This document shows, piece after piece, positions 40,594 to 48,934 of a stretch of DNA of 64,000 nt (positions are counted from its first letter, which is position 1; every line of letters begins with the position of its first letter). Below the pieces are notes generated by a model. The model did no database searches, was not told the origin of the DNA, and saw nothing but the letters and a program-made list of their open reading frames with translations. A program made the position numbers and the translations under genes. Origin of the DNA: Demequina oxidasica (GTDB lineage Bacteria; Actinomycetota; Actinomycetes; Actinomycetales; Demequinaceae); the NCBI RefSeq assembly GCF_000975115.1, contig NZ_BBRE01000001.1, forward strand, positions 773,322-837,321. Reading direction: 5' to 3'.

Positions 40594-41970
40594 CTACTTG
40601 CGCCCGGTTGCGGAAGTGGCAGCGCGTTGAGCGACCGGCGCATCCTCAAATGTGGCCTCGAGCGAGACTGCCGCGTTTCCGCCCGCCTGCGCCTCGTCAC
40701 TACGCACCACGGCGGCACCAAGCTGGCGTTCCATGGCACGGCGACTGCGGAAGAGGCTGCCTCCACGACGAACGGAGCGGGCAAGCACAAACGACGTCAC
40801 CGACGCAATGATCACTACGAGCATGGCCTCCCGTAGCGGGATGAACTCGGCGAGCTGACCCACGAGCGGCGGGACCACTAGCCCCGCGATCGTCGAGAAG
40901 GACGCGACTGCTGCCAATCGAGCGGCTGCGTGCTTGGGCTCGTCGGCCGCGGCAGAGAATCCAATCGGCGCCCCAAGGGCGGCACCCATTCCCCAGAACA
41001 CCGCGGAGATTGGAATGAGCCAGAAAACCGGCGCAAAAGCGAACAGCAGGATCCCGATCACGACGGATACCGCGGCGATGCGCAGGCTCTTGACGCGACC
41101 GAGCTTGCCGATGATGGGGGCACCAAACCAGCGCACGGTGACCATCGACACGACGAACACCCAATAGATGACGTCACCGATTGCCTCATTGCGACCAAAG
41201 TCATCCACGACCGACAACGCCATCCACTGCGCCGCAATCATCTCCGTCATGGAGGCGGCGAAGATGATGAACCCAATCAAGACAACTCGCCGTTCCTTGA
41301 ACTCATTCTTTGCGGTCGCGAAAGGTCCGCCGATGCTGGTGCCGGGTTCCGCTGGCTTGGCGACGCCGTCCAAAACCGCCATGGGAATAACTCCGAGCCG
41401 AATCGCGGTGAGGAGGATTCCAGCCGTAATGAAGTGCCACAAGACTCCGACACCCATGTGGGAGACGAGCGCTCCCACACCGAGCCCAAGTGCCACGCCC
41501 ACGGAGAAGGCCGCGTGAAACTGCGGCATGATGGCGCGCTCCATGCGTCGCTCCACTTCAGCTGCCTCGGCATTCATTGCAACATTCGTGAACGCGAAGG
41601 AGACTGAAACAAAAAAGTATCCTGCGGCGAAGAGCCACGGCAAGGAATTCGCGGTGGCGATTCCCACCGAGGCGATGGCGAACAAGAATGAGAAGCTCGA
41701 CCACCACAGCACCTTGCGGGTGCCAAAGCGCGCTACCGACCAGCCGGTGACCGCGAGCGCGCAGAGCGCACCTGCTGCGCCAAAGATGATGAGCGTCGCG
41801 AGTTCAGAGGAACTCACTCCCAGGCCGTCGCGCATCGAAGGCATGCGGGAGAGCAGAGTTGCAGACATCGCGCCCATGAGCGCAAAGAGTGACAGCACGC
41901 CGACGCGCGCGAACTTCACTCGTGAGCGTGAGGGCTCAGTCGTTGGCGCGAAACTAATCTTGAGGACCAT
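40594..41970 (-). CDS. MFS transporter
   Basis: 458 residues with about 12 membrane spans. ATG 41970 is nine bases after AGGAG. It resembles sugar/fucose-permease-like and YbjJ-type MFS proteins (ALMGAMSATLLSRMPSMRDGLGVS, then loop ARFGTRKVLWW). The last 60 residues are a basic cytosolic tail. It is divergent from a LacI-family gene, so it is likely regulated by it. The substrate is not known. Confidence 0.85.
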   Translation of the reverse strand: MVLKISFAPTTEPSRSRVKFARVGVLSLFALMGAMSATLLSRMPSMRDGLGVSSSELATLIIFGAAGALCALAVTGWSVARFGTRKVLWWSSFSFLFAIASVGIATANSLPWLFAAGYFFVSVSFAFTNVAMNAEAAEVERRMERAIMPQFHAAFSVGVALGLGVGALVSHMGVGVLWHFITAGILLTAIRLGVIPMAVLDGVAKPAEPGTSIGGPFATAKNEFKERRVVLIGFIIFAASMTEMIAAQWMALSVVDDFGRNEAIGDVIYWVFVVSMVTVRWFGAPIIGKLGRVKSLRIAAVSVVIGILLFAFAPVFWLIPISAVFWGMGAALGAPIGFSAAADEPKHAAARLAAVASFSTIAGLVVPPLVGQLAEFIPLREAMLVVIIASVTSFVLARSVRRGGSLFRSRRAMERQLGAAVVRSDEAQAGGNAAVSLEATFEDAPVAQRAATSATGRK

Positions 41971-42117
41971 AGTGTGTAACTCCTGGAGGCGAACCCGCTC
42001 GCACGTACGTGGGCCCTGGGCCAACGTCGGCGGTACCGCGGCGCGATCCGAAAATACGGGGTACGCGTGCCATGTTCACCGCTAGTCTAAACGAAGCAAC
42101 GCTTTCAGGAGGAACTC

Positions 42118-43182
42118 ATGGCTAAGAATGGCCGCCCCACTATGGCCGATGTCGCGGCAAAGGCCGGGGTATCGCTCTCCACGGTCTCGCTCAGTTACTC
42201 CGGTGCCGGCCCCATCTCACCTGAGATGAAGGCGCGCGTGGAGAAGGCTGCCGCCGCACTCGAGTACGGTGGCCCTTCCGCTGCGGGTAGGGCGCTGCGT
42301 TCCGGCCGCTCGCATGTGGTGGGCGTGGTCATCCACGACTCCCTGACGCTAGCCTTCCGCGCGCCGCTGATTCTGCAGATTATGGATGGTCTGATCTCCG
42401 ATCTGGGAGACATGGGGCTCGGCGTGCTGCTGCTGACGTCGCCTTCTGGAGTTCCCGAAGAGAACTCTTTGCTCGAGACTGCCCCCATGGACGCCGCCGT
42501 GCTGCTGCGGGTGCGCGACCACGATGAGCCGGCGCTAGAAATTCTTCGCAAGCGCGGCATCCCCATCGTGGTCATGGACGGCAACCCGCCCGCCGGCGGC
42601 GGTGTGGTGACTATCGACGACGGACCCGCGACCGTGGACCTGATCAAGCGTCTGCAGGACCTAGGCCACGAACGCATCGGCACGGTCACCCTGCCCATCG
42701 CCCCGCGCTTGGACACTTCGCTACGCGCGCTTGAGGACTTCGAGGATTCCGCTTGGGCCCCCACCCACCGACGCCTTCTCGCGTTCAAAGACGCGGGTAT
42801 TGAGCCGTGCGTCATTGTCAGCGCGCGCGAGTCACTCGTCGAGGAGGGCATTGCCGCCGGGCACCTGGCTCTCTCTCACGAGTCGCGACCCACCGCGCTC
42901 GTGGTGCAGTCGGATCAGCTCGCGGCTGGCGTGTTGCTCGCTGCACGAGAACTCGACATACGTGTGCCTCAGGACTTGTCGATCACGGGCTTTGACGGAC
43001 TCGAGTTGCCGTGGCTAGCGCCTACCGAACTCACCACGGTGGTTCAGGACGGCGAGAAAAAGGGACACGCGCTCGCCGCGGAAGTGAAGGCTTTGCTCGC
43101 GGGCGAGACCCCTGAGCCAGCCTTCACGCCGCTCGAGTTCCGTGCGGGCAACACGATCGGCCGCGTCAACCCCGAGCGGTAG
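42118..43182 (+). CDS. LacI-family transcriptional regulator
   Basis: 354 residues. The N-terminal helix-turn-helix is PTMADVAAKAGVSLSTVSLSYSG (6-28), then a linker with the usual ALRSGRSHVVGVV, and a periplasmic-binding-like effector domain. AGGAGG precedes the ATG at 42118. It is divergent from the MFS transporter. A site resembling a LacI operator, GAAGCAACGCTTT (42093-42105), lies just upstream of the start, so autoregulation is plausible. Confidence 0.92.
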   Translation: MAKNGRPTMADVAAKAGVSLSTVSLSYSGAGPISPEMKARVEKAAAALEYGGPSAAGRALRSGRSHVVGVVIHDSLTLAFRAPLILQIMDGLISDLGDMGLGVLLLTSPSGVPEENSLLETAPMDAAVLLRVRDHDEPALEILRKRGIPIVVMDGNPPAGGGVVTIDDGPATVDLIKRLQDLGHERIGTVTLPIAPRLDTSLRALEDFEDSAWAPTHRRLLAFKDAGIEPCVIVSARESLVEEGIAAGHLALSHESRPTALVVQSDQLAAGVLLAARELDIRVPQDLSITGFDGLELPWLAPTELTTVVQDGEKKGHALAAEVKALLAGETPEPAFTPLEFRAGNTIGRVNPER

Positions 43183-43209
43183 GTCTGGCTTTCTCCCAGC
43201 ACGACCCGG

Positions 43210-43256
43210 AAGTGGATGAGTGCTGAATGCAGTTGATTTTCAGCACTCATCCACTT
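43210..43256. repeat. Perfect 18-bp inverted repeat between convergent genes
   Basis: The arms AAGTGGATGAGTGCTGAA (43210-43227) and their complement (43239-43256) surround an 11-nt AT-rich spacer. It sits 27 bp after the LacI stop and before the convergent permease stop. There is no U-tract. A bidirectional terminator is likely, though arms this perfect and this low in GC are unusual. Confidence 0.75.
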
Positions 43257-43278
43257 GTGGGACGCACCAGCAGGCTGG

Positions 43279-44754
43279 CTAGCTACCAAGCAGACTGTTG
43301 ATCGGACCCAGCACAAAGTAGATGGCAAACGCCGCGGCGGAGGCCCACATCAGCGGGTGCACCTTCTTGGTGCCGCCGGTTGCCATCTGCAGCACCACGT
43401 AGGAGATGAAGCCCACGCCGATGCCAATGGAGATGGAATAGCCGAACGGCATCAGGATGAACGTCAAGAAGGCGGGAATCGCGATCCGGTAGTCCTTCCA
43501 GTCGATGTCCGCGACCTGCGTCACCATCAAGAAGCCCACCACGACAAGAACCGGGGTCGCAGCCTCGAAGGGCACGATCGCGTACAGCGGCGTGAGGAAC
43601 ATCGCCAGCAGGAAACCGAGACCCGTGACGACGGAGGCAAGTCCCGTGCGGGCACCGTCGCCCACACCGGACGCGGACTCGATGTAGGAAGTGTTGGACG
43701 AGACCGAGCCGAGTCCGCCCGCAACAGCGCCGAGCGAGTCGACCATCAGGATCTCCTGCGAGCGAGGCGGGTTGCCATCCTTGTCATTCAAGCCGGCCTC
43801 TGCACCGATGGCCGTCATGGTTCCCATGGTGTCGAAGAAGTCCGCCATCAGCAGCGAGAAGATCAACAGCAGCGCGGTCAGGACCGGCAGCGAGGTGAAG
43901 CCGCCGAAGAGGTCGACGTCACCAATCAGCGACAGATCGGGCAGTTCGACGATCTTGCTCGGAAGCGACGGCTCCACGAGAGCCCAGCCGCTGGGGTTGT
44001 CCACCGAGGAGCCAAGCTTAAAGATCAGCTCGAAAGCCACCGCCACCACCGTCGCCGTGGCGATCGAGATGAGGAGGGCACCACGGACTTTCTTGGCGAG
44101 CAACACGATGGCGACAAACAGGCCGATCACGAACACGACCATGGGCCACGTGGCGATATATCCGTTGACGCCGAATGACGTCGGCACGCCGGCGCCAGGC
44201 TGGATGATGCGGGCGTCCCATAGACCGATGAACGCCAGGAACAAGCCGATTCCCACGGCAATTGCCTTCTTGAGGAATCCGGGAACGGCACGGAAGACGG
44301 CGGTACGGAACTTAGTGAGCACCAGAATTGTGATGAGTACACCCTCAATCACCACGAATCCCATGGCCTGCGGCCAGTTCATACCAGTGCGCGAGGCGAT
44401 TCCGTAGGCCACGAAGGCGTTGAGGCCAAGCCCCGTCGCGAGGGCGATGGGGAAGCGTGCCCAGATGCCCATGGCGATGCTGAGTAAGCCAGCGACAAGC
44501 GCGGTGGCCGCGGCAACCATCGCAAGGTTGGGGGCAGTGCCGCCTCCAAGGAACTCACCGTCACCTCCAGCGACGGTTCCGATGATCAGGGGGTTCAGCA
44601 CCACGATGTACGACATCGTGAAGAAGGTGGTGAGCCCGCCGCGAATCTCGCTACCGAATGAGGAGCCACGCGCGGTGATCTCAAAGTAGGAGTCGAGCTT
44701 GCCCTTGATCCCCGACTGCTGTGTCGTGGGCTTGTCCGTGGTGTCAGTTGCCAT
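43279..44754 (-). CDS. NCS2-family purine permease (AzgA-like)
   Basis: Imports purine bases (hypoxanthine, guanine or adenine in characterised homologues) with protons. 491 residues from ATG 44754, with about 12-14 spans. The N-terminal SYFEITARGSSFGSEIRGG and FFTMSYIVVLNP are AzgA/PbuG signatures. GLNAFVAYGI and the later DFFDTMGTMTAIG and NTSYIESASGVGDG are also family hallmarks. No purine riboswitch was seen upstream. Confidence 0.92.
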   Translation of the reverse strand: MATDTTDKPTTQQSGIKGKLDSYFEITARGSSFGSEIRGGLTTFFTMSYIVVLNPLIIGTVAGGDGEFLGGGTAPNLAMVAAATALVAGLLSIAMGIWARFPIALATGLGLNAFVAYGIASRTGMNWPQAMGFVVIEGVLITILVLTKFRTAVFRAVPGFLKKAIAVGIGLFLAFIGLWDARIIQPGAGVPTSFGVNGYIATWPMVVFVIGLFVAIVLLAKKVRGALLISIATATVVAVAFELIFKLGSSVDNPSGWALVEPSLPSKIVELPDLSLIGDVDLFGGFTSLPVLTALLLIFSLLMADFFDTMGTMTAIGAEAGLNDKDGNPPRSQEILMVDSLGAVAGGLGSVSSNTSYIESASGVGDGARTGLASVVTGLGFLLAMFLTPLYAIVPFEAATPVLVVVGFLMVTQVADIDWKDYRIAIPAFLTFILMPFGYSISIGIGVGFISYVVLQMATGGTKKVHPLMWASAAAFAIYFVLGPINSLLGS

Positions 44755-44884
44755 GGTCAGAATCATGGCAGTAACGGGGTGCTCGCGGCGACGCTCGCGG
44801 ACTAGGCCGCGCGCGCGTCAATTGTAGATAACCGACAAGTCCTGCGGACAAAGCGCCTTAAACCGGCGCGAAGCACCCCGCTAT

Positions 44885-45316
44885 TTAAGCGCAGGGCACG
44901 ATCGCCTGCGCCTTACCGAGCACCTTGACGCCGTCGAAGTCCACTACAACGTCGATGCGCGCGGTACGCAGTTCCTCGTCGAGCGCACCCACCTTGGCCG
45001 TCACGACCACCGTCGCGGCGCCGGGGTTAGGCACCGGGATGGGGCGCGTGAAGCGCGTCTGAAAGTCCGCCACGTTGCCCGGGCCGGCCCATTCCTCGAC
45101 GACCGAGGCCGCAGCCCCCATGGTCAGCATGCCGTGCGCGATCACGCCGGGAAGCCCCACCGACTCGGCCATCACATCGTTGTAGTGAATGGGATTGAAG
45201 TCGCCCGAGGCACCCGCATAGCGCACCAGGGTGTCGCGGGTGAAGGCGACCTCCCGCTCGGCGACCACTGCACCGACCTCGAGCGCGTCGAAGGAAGGGA
45301 TGTTCTCGTCGCTCAT
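44885..45316 (-). CDS. MaoC-family dehydratase (HadB-like)
   Basis: Hot-dog-fold (R)-specific hydratase/dehydratase subunit, 143 aa. The hydratase-2 catalytic motif is present as SGDFNPIHYND, with LPGVIAHGMLTMG. It overlaps hadA by one base (TGATG). In mycobacteria HadAB dehydrates acyl-ACP in FAS-II. In non-mycolate actinobacteria the role is less clear. Confidence 0.85.
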   Translation of the reverse strand: MSDENIPSFDALEVGAVVAEREVAFTRDTLVRYAGASGDFNPIHYNDVMAESVGLPGVIAHGMLTMGAAASVVEEWAGPGNVADFQTRFTRPIPVPNPGAATVVVTAKVGALDEELRTARIDVVVDFDGVKVLGKAQAIVPCA

Positions 45317-45762
45317 CAGGCGTCCTCTCGTACGGCCAACGTTGACAGCACGGTCGTGACCGGGTCGCCCTCGGCATCCGCCAGCTCGGCGCGCGTGGTC
45401 ACCATAGAGATGCCGGCACGCTGCGTGATCTTGTCGATGTGAATGGTGGTGGTGATCTCGTCGCCAGCCACGATGGGGCGGTGATGCGTGAAGCGCTCGT
45501 CCGCGTGAACGACCTTGGTGAAGTCCACTCCTACCTCGGGGTCGACCACGACGTGGAACTCCGCGCGCTGCGCGATGATCACGGCAAACGTGCTGGGGGC
45601 CACCAGGTCGTCGTATCCCTCTGCACGAGCGGCGGCCACGTCACGGTGGGCAAAGGAGCGGGCGTCCACGGCATCGGCGAACTCGCGGATCTTCACGCGC
45701 GTCACCTCGTACACCTCTGACGGGCCGTACTGGCGGCCTACGGCTTCTGGGTTCACTGGCAT
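45316..45762 (-). CDS. FAS1-like dehydratase (HadA-like, UPF0336)
   Basis: 148-residue hot-dog protein of the HadA/UPF0336 type: VGRQYGPSEVYEVTRVKIREFADAV, PSTFAVIIAQRAE and the VHADERFTHHRPIVAGDEI loop. It lacks the full catalytic motif, consistent with being the substrate-binding partner of the HadB-like subunit next to it. Its upstream neighbour is an EEP-family gene. Confidence 0.85.
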   Translation of the reverse strand: MPVNPEAVGRQYGPSEVYEVTRVKIREFADAVDARSFAHRDVAAARAEGYDDLVAPSTFAVIIAQRAEFHVVVDPEVGVDFTKVVHADERFTHHRPIVAGDEITTTIHIDKITQRAGISMVTTRAELADAEGDPVTTVLSTLAVREDA

Positions 45763-45826
45763 GGCGCCAGCCTAGCGAACTCGCGTGGGCGGTTCGAATA
45801 CGGCGCGGCCCAGCAGCAGGACGTTG

Positions 45827-46876
45827 TCAGGTCGCCCCGTAGGTGACCAGCAGCGCGCGGTGGTCCGCGCCCGGCACCGATGCGGTCGTCACCGAGGTCG
45901 CGACGAGGTCCACATGCCCGACTAGCGCGTGATCAATCGCCACAAACGGCCCTATCCCGCGGCCGTCGGGGAAGGTCGGCAGGAAGCCCGCGCCGGCCTG
46001 GTCCGCGGCATCGGCGTAGCCCAGGGACTGGATCTCGCGAAAAGCCTTGTGGTCGCGGGTGGTGTTGAAGTCGCCGAGCGCCAGGGTCGGTCCGGTCTGC
46101 GACTTAAGAATGTCGGTCAGATGACCCAAGTCGGAGCTCCACCGCTCATGCACACGTGGGCCGGGTGCCGCGGGGTGTACCGCCAGTACCTCAAGAGTGC
46201 TCCCACCAACGTCGACGGTTCCACGCACCGCCCGCGACACAAAGCCGTCAACCTGACCGGCGGCATCAAGCGGGGTGCGCGACCACAGGGCAGTACCAGT
46301 GATGCCAGGCTCGGCGGCGATCTCTGAGAATGGCAAGAGCTCATCCAGTCCCGCTGCTCGCAGCGCCGCGACGGCCTCCGGCGTCACCTCCTGAGCGGCC
46401 AGCACGTCCACCTCTTTGTCGCGCACCAGCCCCACGACGGCATCGGCATCGGCCTCCCCGAAGGTGAGGTTGATACTCGCCACTCGCAACGCCTCGCCGC
46501 CCAGCGCCGGTTGCGCGGTAAACATCGGGACGGCCCAACTCATACAGAGAACCAAAACGGCGGCCGATGCTGCCACCAGCCACCACGCCCGTGCCACCAG
46601 GGCGAGCACCACCGGCACGACGCAGGCGACCGTCACCCACGGCATCAGCGACACCAAAATCGCCAGCGGCCCGGCCTCAATGCCAAACAGCCTGGCGGCG
46701 ACGGGCACCAACACCATGATCAGCGCGAGCACCGCGAATACACACCACGTCCGGCGCCAGAAAGACCAACGCTTGCCAGTGCGTTCCAGCTCCGGCGCTA
46801 CCCCATCGACGCCCGATTCCGCGGCGGGCGGAACATCATCGGACGGGTTACTCTCACGCGGCTCGGCATCTGGCAC
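45827..46876 (-). CDS. Membrane-anchored endonuclease/exonuclease/phosphatase-family protein
   Basis: 349 residues. The N-terminal 30 residues are hydrophilic, then three or four spans lie at about 35-115, and an EEP-fold domain follows. Catalytic motifs are the Glu in VLAAQEVT, LALGDFNTTRDH and the C-terminal IDHAL and GADHRALLV. The catalytic domain probably faces outside. The substrate (nucleic acid, phospholipid or other phosphodiester) cannot be told. The start is GTG 46876. Confidence 0.85.
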   Translation of the reverse strand: MPDAEPRESNPSDDVPPAAESGVDGVAPELERTGKRWSFWRRTWCVFAVLALIMVLVPVAARLFGIEAGPLAILVSLMPWVTVACVVPVVLALVARAWWLVAASAAVLVLCMSWAVPMFTAQPALGGEALRVASINLTFGEADADAVVGLVRDKEVDVLAAQEVTPEAVAALRAAGLDELLPFSEIAAEPGITGTALWSRTPLDAAGQVDGFVSRAVRGTVDVGGSTLEVLAVHPAAPGPRVHERWSSDLGHLTDILKSQTGPTLALGDFNTTRDHKAFREIQSLGYADAADQAGAGFLPTFPDGRGIGPFVAIDHALVGHVDLVATSVTTASVPGADHRALLVTYGAT

Positions 46877-46987
46877 GCGGATAAGTGTCGCACGGTGTCA
46901 CCTTTGGCGCCCGGGATCCGCGGCGCGAAGCCGCCGCCTGCGCTTGGCCCGGCCCCGGCATCGGCCCCCCGGCAAGTCCTGGCAACG

Positions 46988-47027
46988 CAAAACGCCCGCC
47001 CCCTCGTGTGAGGGAACGGGCGTTTTG
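46988..47027. terminator. Strong bidirectional terminator after rpmG
   Basis: CAAAACGCCCG and CGGGCGTTTTG (46988-46998 and 47017-47027), with an inner CCCTC/GAGGG stem, make a long hairpin with A and T tracts on both sides. It ends the rpmG transcript on the minus strand. Confidence 0.85.
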
Positions 47028-47040
47028 AGAATCCGACAGA

Positions 47041-47205
47041 CTAGCGAGTCTCGCGGTGAGCGGTGTGCTTGCCACACTTGGGGCAGAACTTGGAGAGCTC
47101 CACACGGTCAGGGGTGTTGCGACGGTTCTTGCGCGTGATGTAGTTGCGGTTCTTGCACTCGGTGCACGCGAGGGTGATCTTTGGGCGGACGTCATTCTTA
47201 GCCAT
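47041..47205 (-). CDS. rpmG: 50S ribosomal protein L33
   Basis: 54-residue zinc-type L33 with both Cys pairs (CTECKNRNY and FCPKCGKH). ATG 47205 follows AGGAGA. The frame is open further upstream but without homology. A cysteine-free paralogue for zinc starvation may exist elsewhere. The rpmG-hadAB-murB neighbourhood is typical of actinobacteria. Confidence 0.97.
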   Translation of the reverse strand: MAKNDVRPKITLACTECKNRNYITRKNRRNTPDRVELSKFCPKCGKHTAHRETR

Positions 47206-47266
47206 GTTTTGTCTCCTAGCCTTGTGTGTTTCAGCACCCACCGACATTCGGCGGATCCATTGTGCG

Positions 47267-47340
47267 TAGCGAGGGGGGGACTCGAACCCCCGACCTCACG
47301 ATTATGAGTCGTGCGCTCTAACCAGCTGAGCTACCCCGCC
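47267..47340 (-). tRNA. tRNA-Met (CAT anticodon)
   Basis: The reverse strand folds with acceptor GGCGGGG/CCTCGCT (two G-U), D-arm AGCTC...GAGCG, anticodon stem ACGAC/ATCGT-like with loop CTCATAA (CAT) and T-arm GGGGG TTCGAGT CCCCC. Pairing at position 1 suggests an elongator rather than an initiator. A tRNA-Ile with modified CAT cannot be fully excluded. 74 nt, no encoded CCA. Confidence 0.93.
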
Positions 47341-47394
47341 ATGAAAGTGGTTCGCCGCCGCCTGAGTATTCAAGCGACGGCAACCATCTATCTG

Positions 47395-47467
47395 AGCCCC
47401 GACAGGGAATCGAACCCTGGACCTTTTCCTTACCATGGAAACGCTCTACCGACTGAGCTATCGGGGC
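47395..47467 (-). tRNA. tRNA-Thr (GGT anticodon)
   Basis: Acceptor GCCCCGA/TCGGGGC, anticodon stem TTTCC/GGAAA with loop ATGGTAA (anticodon GGT), T-arm CAGGG TTCGATT CCCTG, discriminator T. 73 nt, no encoded CCA. It is in tandem with tRNA-Met and rpmG on the minus strand. Confidence 0.95.
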
Positions 47468-47563
47468 AAGCCGGACAAGAATACACGCGAATGGCCGGCA
47501 TAGTGAAATCGCCTCTAAGTCCCGCTCGCGCGCAGTGTCTGACGCCGGGATTAGGGTAGCAAA

Positions 47564-48820
47564 GTGACCGACACGTTGAGTGCAGCCGCGGCCCGGCGCA
47601 TCTTCCTCAATGCGCAGGGTTTGGCGCGCAAACGCGGCGGGCGCCGGGTGGGGGATGCGCAGTTCGCCGAGTACTTGCGCCGCCAAGGCGTGCTGCAACT
47701 CGACAGCGTCAATGTGCTGGCTCGTGCGCACTACATGCCCCTGTTCTCCCGCTATGGCTCCTACGACCGCGGCAAGCTCGACTCATTCCTGTGGGGCGAC
47801 GCCGACGGTCACTCACCCCACGCGTTCGAGCACTGGGGCCACGAGGCGTCGGTCTCGCCCCTCACGCTGCTGCCGGCGATGCACGTCAAGATGACCGACA
47901 CTGGCGCATGGGGCTCGCGCAACGAGGCGCGCATCGAGTCCGCCCACCCGGGACTCATTGCGCAGGTGCGCGAGCGCGTCGAGGCCGACGGCCCGTTCGA
48001 CGCCGCTGGCCTGGAACACATCGCGCCGCGCCAAGAGACGTCCGGACCTTGGTGGGACCACAGCGCGGTGAAGTCTGCACTTGAGCACCTGTTCATCACG
48101 GGCAAGGTCGCGGCGTCACGTCGCGGCCACTTCCGGCGCACCTATGACGGAACGATGCGCGGATGGGGCGTCGCACCGGCGGACGTCGGCACGTGGGGTC
48201 TCGCGCCCAGTGCCGCGCGTCAGGCCCTGTTCGACCACGCCACGGCTGCGGTTGGCATCGGCACGCCTCGCGACGTGGCCGACCACTTTCGGCTCAAGCC
48301 CGGGTTGGCGCAACAGCTCGCGGCCGATGCCGTGGCCAGGGGCATCGCGACCTGGACTGACGTCGAGGGCTGGGGCGAACCAGCCCTCCTGGCCGCGGGT
48401 GCGTCCGATCCCGGGCGGGCGACGGGCGCCGCGCTACTGAGTCCCTTCGACCCCGTCTGCTGGTACCGTCCGCGCCTGGAGCGCATGTTCGGTATGACCT
48501 ATCGCATTGAGATCTATACACCTGAGCCCAAGCGGGTCTACGGGTATTACACGCTGCCCTTCCTGATGGGAGATCAGGTGGTGGGCAGGTTCGACCTCAA
48601 GGCGGACCGCGCCGCGCACACACTGCGGGTGCTGGCGTCGTGGCGCGAGGAACGCACAGTGTCAGGTGCGCGACGACGAAGCGACGCCGAGATCGCCGAC
48701 GCGTTGACTACCGAACTCTGGACCATGGCGAGCTGGCTTGGCTTAAAAACGCTTCGAGTGCAACCGCGAGGCAACCTCGCCGGGGCAGTCGACGCGGCCG
48801 TGCGCGAAAGCGCCACGTAG
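47564..48820 (+). CDS. HTH_42/YcaQ-type DNA glycosylase (AlkX-like)
   Basis: 418 residues with the tandem winged-helix architecture of the AlkZ/AlkX family, which unhooks interstrand cross-links or removes bulky alkyl adducts. The presumed catalytic QxD is QLD at 45-47 in VLQLDSVNVLARAHYM, the AlkX (YcaQ) form rather than the QxQ of AlkZ. Other family motifs are EHWGHEASV near 85-95 and SPFDPVCWYRPRLERMFG. The start is GTG 47564. AlkZ members sometimes give self-resistance to DNA-damaging metabolites, but no such cluster is visible here. Confidence 0.88.
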   Translation: MTDTLSAAAARRIFLNAQGLARKRGGRRVGDAQFAEYLRRQGVLQLDSVNVLARAHYMPLFSRYGSYDRGKLDSFLWGDADGHSPHAFEHWGHEASVSPLTLLPAMHVKMTDTGAWGSRNEARIESAHPGLIAQVRERVEADGPFDAAGLEHIAPRQETSGPWWDHSAVKSALEHLFITGKVAASRRGHFRRTYDGTMRGWGVAPADVGTWGLAPSAARQALFDHATAAVGIGTPRDVADHFRLKPGLAQQLAADAVARGIATWTDVEGWGEPALLAAGASDPGRATGAALLSPFDPVCWYRPRLERMFGMTYRIEIYTPEPKRVYGYYTLPFLMGDQVVGRFDLKADRAAHTLRVLASWREERTVSGARRRSDAEIADALTTELWTMASWLGLKTLRVQPRGNLAGAVDAAVRESAT

Positions 48821-48934
48821 ATAGCCATTTGTTCGACTCACTTTCGGGGCGCGGGTGACCCAAACGGGCGCTACTGTGAGTTATACACGCCAGGTACGCG
48901 AGCCACGGTTCGCACCGCACAAAGGAGTCAGCCC

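Noticed and set aside
44755-44884. Purine riboswitch before the purine permease
   Set aside because: No three-helix purine aptamer or conserved junction bases could be found in the 130-bp gap.
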